Below are positions 4,042-5,641 of a DNA stretch of 5,641 bases, piece after piece. Origin of the DNA: Micromonosporaceae bacterium (GTDB lineage Bacteria; Actinomycetota; Actinomycetes; Mycobacteriales; Micromonosporaceae). The translations under genes and the position numbers were made by a program. How positions within the stretch are numbered: position 1 is the stretch's first letter; every line of letters begins with the position of its first letter. The DNA is taken from contig JADGGF010000311.1 in the NCBI GenBank assembly GCA_019690055.1, positions 1 to 5,641 of the forward strand, in the 5' to 3' direction. Under the pieces are notes generated by a model. The model made no database searches, was not told the DNA's origin, and saw only the letters and a program-made list of their open reading frames with translations.

Positions 4042-5586
4042 ATGAGCACCCTGTTCCGTGGTGGGACCGTCTACAGCCCGGTGGACCCGCACGCCACCGC
4101 CCTGCTCGTCGAGGGCGAGCGCATCGCCTGGGTCGGCGCGAGCGAGGACGCTCCCGCGGCCAGCACCGTCGTCGAGCTCGACGGCGCCCTCGTCACCCCG
4201 GCGTTCGTCGATGCCCACGTCCACGCCACCAACACCGGCCTGACCCTGTCCGGCCTCGACCTGCACTCCGTCCGCTCCGCGCAGGCGCTGCTCGACGCCG
4301 TGGCCGCCCACGTCCGGGCCCTACCGGCCGACGCCGTGGTGCTCGGCTTCGGCTGGGACGAGTCCACCTGGGACGACCCGCGGCTGCCGTCGACCGACGA
4401 GCTCGACCGCGCGGCCGGGGGCCGCCTGGCGCTGCTCTCCCAGGCATCGATGCACTCCGCGCTGTGCTCCCCGGCCCTGCTCGCCGCCGCCGGACCCGAC
4501 CTGGCGACCGAGCCCGGGTACGACCCGTCCGGCTGGGTGCGTCGCGCCGCCCACCACCGGGTGCGGATGATCGCCCTCGGCTCGCTGACGCCGGCTCAGC
4601 GCCGGTCCGCCCAGGAGACCGCGCTGCGCCACGCCGCCGCGCTGGGCATCGCGGCGATCCACGAGTGCGCCGGCCCGGTCACCTCCAGCGAGACCGATCT
4701 GGCCGATTTGCTGGCCCTCGGCGGTGCCCACAATGGACTGCCGGAGGTGTACGGCTACTGGGGCGAGCTGATGGGCGCGGCCACGGCCAAGCAGTTGGGG
4801 GCCATGGGCGCTGGCGGGGACCTCTTCGCCGACGGCGCGCTGGGCGCCCGCACGGCGCACCTGCGGGAGCCCTATGTGGACGGTGACGAGCCGGGCGCGC
4901 TGGGCCACGGCTACCTGTCGGCGGACCAGGTCGCCGAGCACGTCATCGACTGCGTACAGCAGGGCGTGCAGGCCGGCTTCCACGCGATCGGCGACCAGGC
5001 GATCAGCACGGTGCTGGCCGGGTACCGCCTCGCCGCGGCCGCGGTCGGCGTCGACCGGCTCCGCGCCGGCCGGCACCGCATCGAGCACGTGGAGATCGCC
5101 GACAAGGCGATGATCGCCGCGCTGGTGGAGCTCGGGCTGGTGGCCAGCATGCAGCCCGCCTTCGACCGGCTCTGGGGCGGCGAGCACCAGATGTACGTGC
5201 GCCGGCTGGGCCGGCAGCGGGCCCTGGAGTCCAACCCGATGGGGGCGATGCACGGCGTCGGCGTGGCGCTCGCCTTCGGCTCGGACTCGCCGGTCACTCC
5301 GCTTGACCCCTGGGGCAGCGTGCGGGCGGCGGTGTGGCACCACAACCCGGTGCACCGGATGAGCGTACGGGCCGCGTTCGCCGCGCACACCCGCGGTGGC
5401 TGGCGGGCCGTGCACCAGGACGACCACGGCCTGCTGACCCCGGGCGCCCCGGCCACGTTCGCCGTGTGGTCCCTGCCCGACGGCCGCCCGGCGGCGAACG
5501 GACTGCCCACATTGGACCCCGACGAGGACCTGCCCACCTGCCGCCGCACCGTGCTGCGCGGCACGACCATCCACGAGGCCGCATGA
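4042..5586 (+). CDS. YtcJ-like metal-dependent amidohydrolase (amidohydrolase family 3)
   Basis: A 514-residue cytoplasmic hydrolase of the metallo-dependent amidohydrolase superfamily, which cleaves amide or related bonds in small molecules with a bound metal. The N-terminal beta-sandwich start (LFRGGTVYSPVD) leads into FVDAHVHA with metal ligands H59 and H61. Further motifs are LFADGALGARTA (261-272), GFHAIGDQA with H314, HRIEHVE with H349, SMQPAF (369-374) and GSDSPV with D415. The C-terminal half returns to the sandwich (LTPGAPATFAVW). Length fits the YtcJ family. Position 260, just before LFADG, is Asp where many YtcJ relatives have Lys. The substrate is unknown; YtcJ proteins are widely annotated only by family. 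It starts four bases after kdd and overlaps the next frame by ATGA, so it belongs to the kdd operon and may act on an acylated or cyclised amino intermediate, though that is speculation. Confidence 0.9.
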   Translation: MSTLFRGGTVYSPVDPHATALLVEGERIAWVGASEDAPAASTVVELDGALVTPAFVDAHVHATNTGLTLSGLDLHSVRSAQALLDAVAAHVRALPADAVVLGFGWDESTWDDPRLPSTDELDRAAGGRLALLSQASMHSALCSPALLAAAGPDLATEPGYDPSGWVRRAAHHRVRMIALGSLTPAQRRSAQETALRHAAALGIAAIHECAGPVTSSETDLADLLALGGAHNGLPEVYGYWGELMGAATAKQLGAMGAGGDLFADGALGARTAHLREPYVDGDEPGALGHGYLSADQVAEHVIDCVQQGVQAGFHAIGDQAISTVLAGYRLAAAAVGVDRLRAGRHRIEHVEIADKAMIAALVELGLVASMQPAFDRLWGGEHQMYVRRLGRQRALESNPMGAMHGVGVALAFGSDSPVTPLDPWGSVRAAVWHHNPVHRMSVRAAFAAHTRGGWRAVHQDDHGLLTPGAPATFAVWSLPDGRPAANGLPTLDPDEDLPTCRRTVLRGTTIHEAA

Positions 5587-5641
5587 CCGCACGCCGCTCC
5601 GCCCCCGCCCCGCCGGCCCCCCCGCCCGCGGGGACCCGCGC
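5583..5641 (+). CDS. Start of a proline-rich reading frame, truncated by the window edge
   Basis: An ATG at 5583 overlaps the amidohydrolase TGA as ATGA and stays open to the end of the window, giving MTARRSAPAPPAPPPAGTR. The overlap suggests translational coupling, and the low-complexity Pro/Ala start recalls the kamA N-terminus. Only 19 codons are visible and GC-rich DNA is often open by chance, so neither the gene nor its function is certain. By pathway logic a lysine 5,6-aminomutase subunit would be a reasonable gene to find further right. Confidence 0.5.
   Translation, partial: MTARRSAPAPPAPPPAGTR

Noticed and set aside
2916..4049. 377-codon minus-strand frame opposite kdd
   Set aside because: Antisense to a strongly recognised dehydrogenase, with no motifs of its own.
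4321..5592. 423-codon minus-strand frame opposite the amidohydrolase
   Set aside because: Antisense shadow of a gene with full metal-binding motifs; the product is low-complexity.

Overview
The window is very GC-rich DNA (roughly 70% by eye). Its gene content and protein style fit a high-GC actinomycete, most likely Micromonosporaceae (Micromonospora or Salinispora type). That placement is inferred from the look of the proteins and was not tested by a search.

Left part (1-467, plus strand): a tight run of tRNA genes. It opens with the 3' end of a tRNA cut by the window edge (serine-like), followed by an 85-base spacer holding a striking 48-base composite palindrome, then tRNA-Val(TAC), tRNA-Tyr(GTA), tRNA-Arg(CCG) and tRNA-Cys(GCA), 5-29 bases apart. 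None of the four complete genes encodes CCA. Val and Arg look like paralogues of each other, and Tyr has an odd D-arm and a repeated 5' acceptor strand. The run resembles an accessory tRNA array more than scattered housekeeping tRNA genes.

Middle (500-2874, minus strand): a two-gene unit reading leftwards toward the tRNAs. kamA encodes a radical-SAM, PLP-dependent lysine 2,3-aminomutase family protein. A haloalkane-dehalogenase-type alpha/beta hydrolase overlaps it through an ATGA junction. About 75 bases (2875-2948) separate kamA from the divergent rightward unit and must hold both promoters.

Right part (2949-5641, plus strand): kdd encodes L-erythro-3,5-diaminohexanoate dehydrogenase. Four bases after its stop comes a YtcJ-like metal-dependent amidohydrolase (amidohydrolase family 3), which in turn overlaps by ATGA the start of a proline-rich reading frame that runs off the window.

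Together kamA and kdd point to lysine breakdown by the aminomutase (fermentation-type) route: lysine to beta-lysine by KamA, beta-lysine to 3,5-diaminohexanoate by a B12-dependent 5,6-aminomutase not seen here, then oxidative deamination by Kdd. The 5,6-aminomutase and the later cleavage and ammonia-lyase steps are not in the window and may follow on the right. The hydrolase and the amidohydrolase are not classical pathway members. Their tight coupling to kamA and kdd suggests accessory roles that the sequence does not define.
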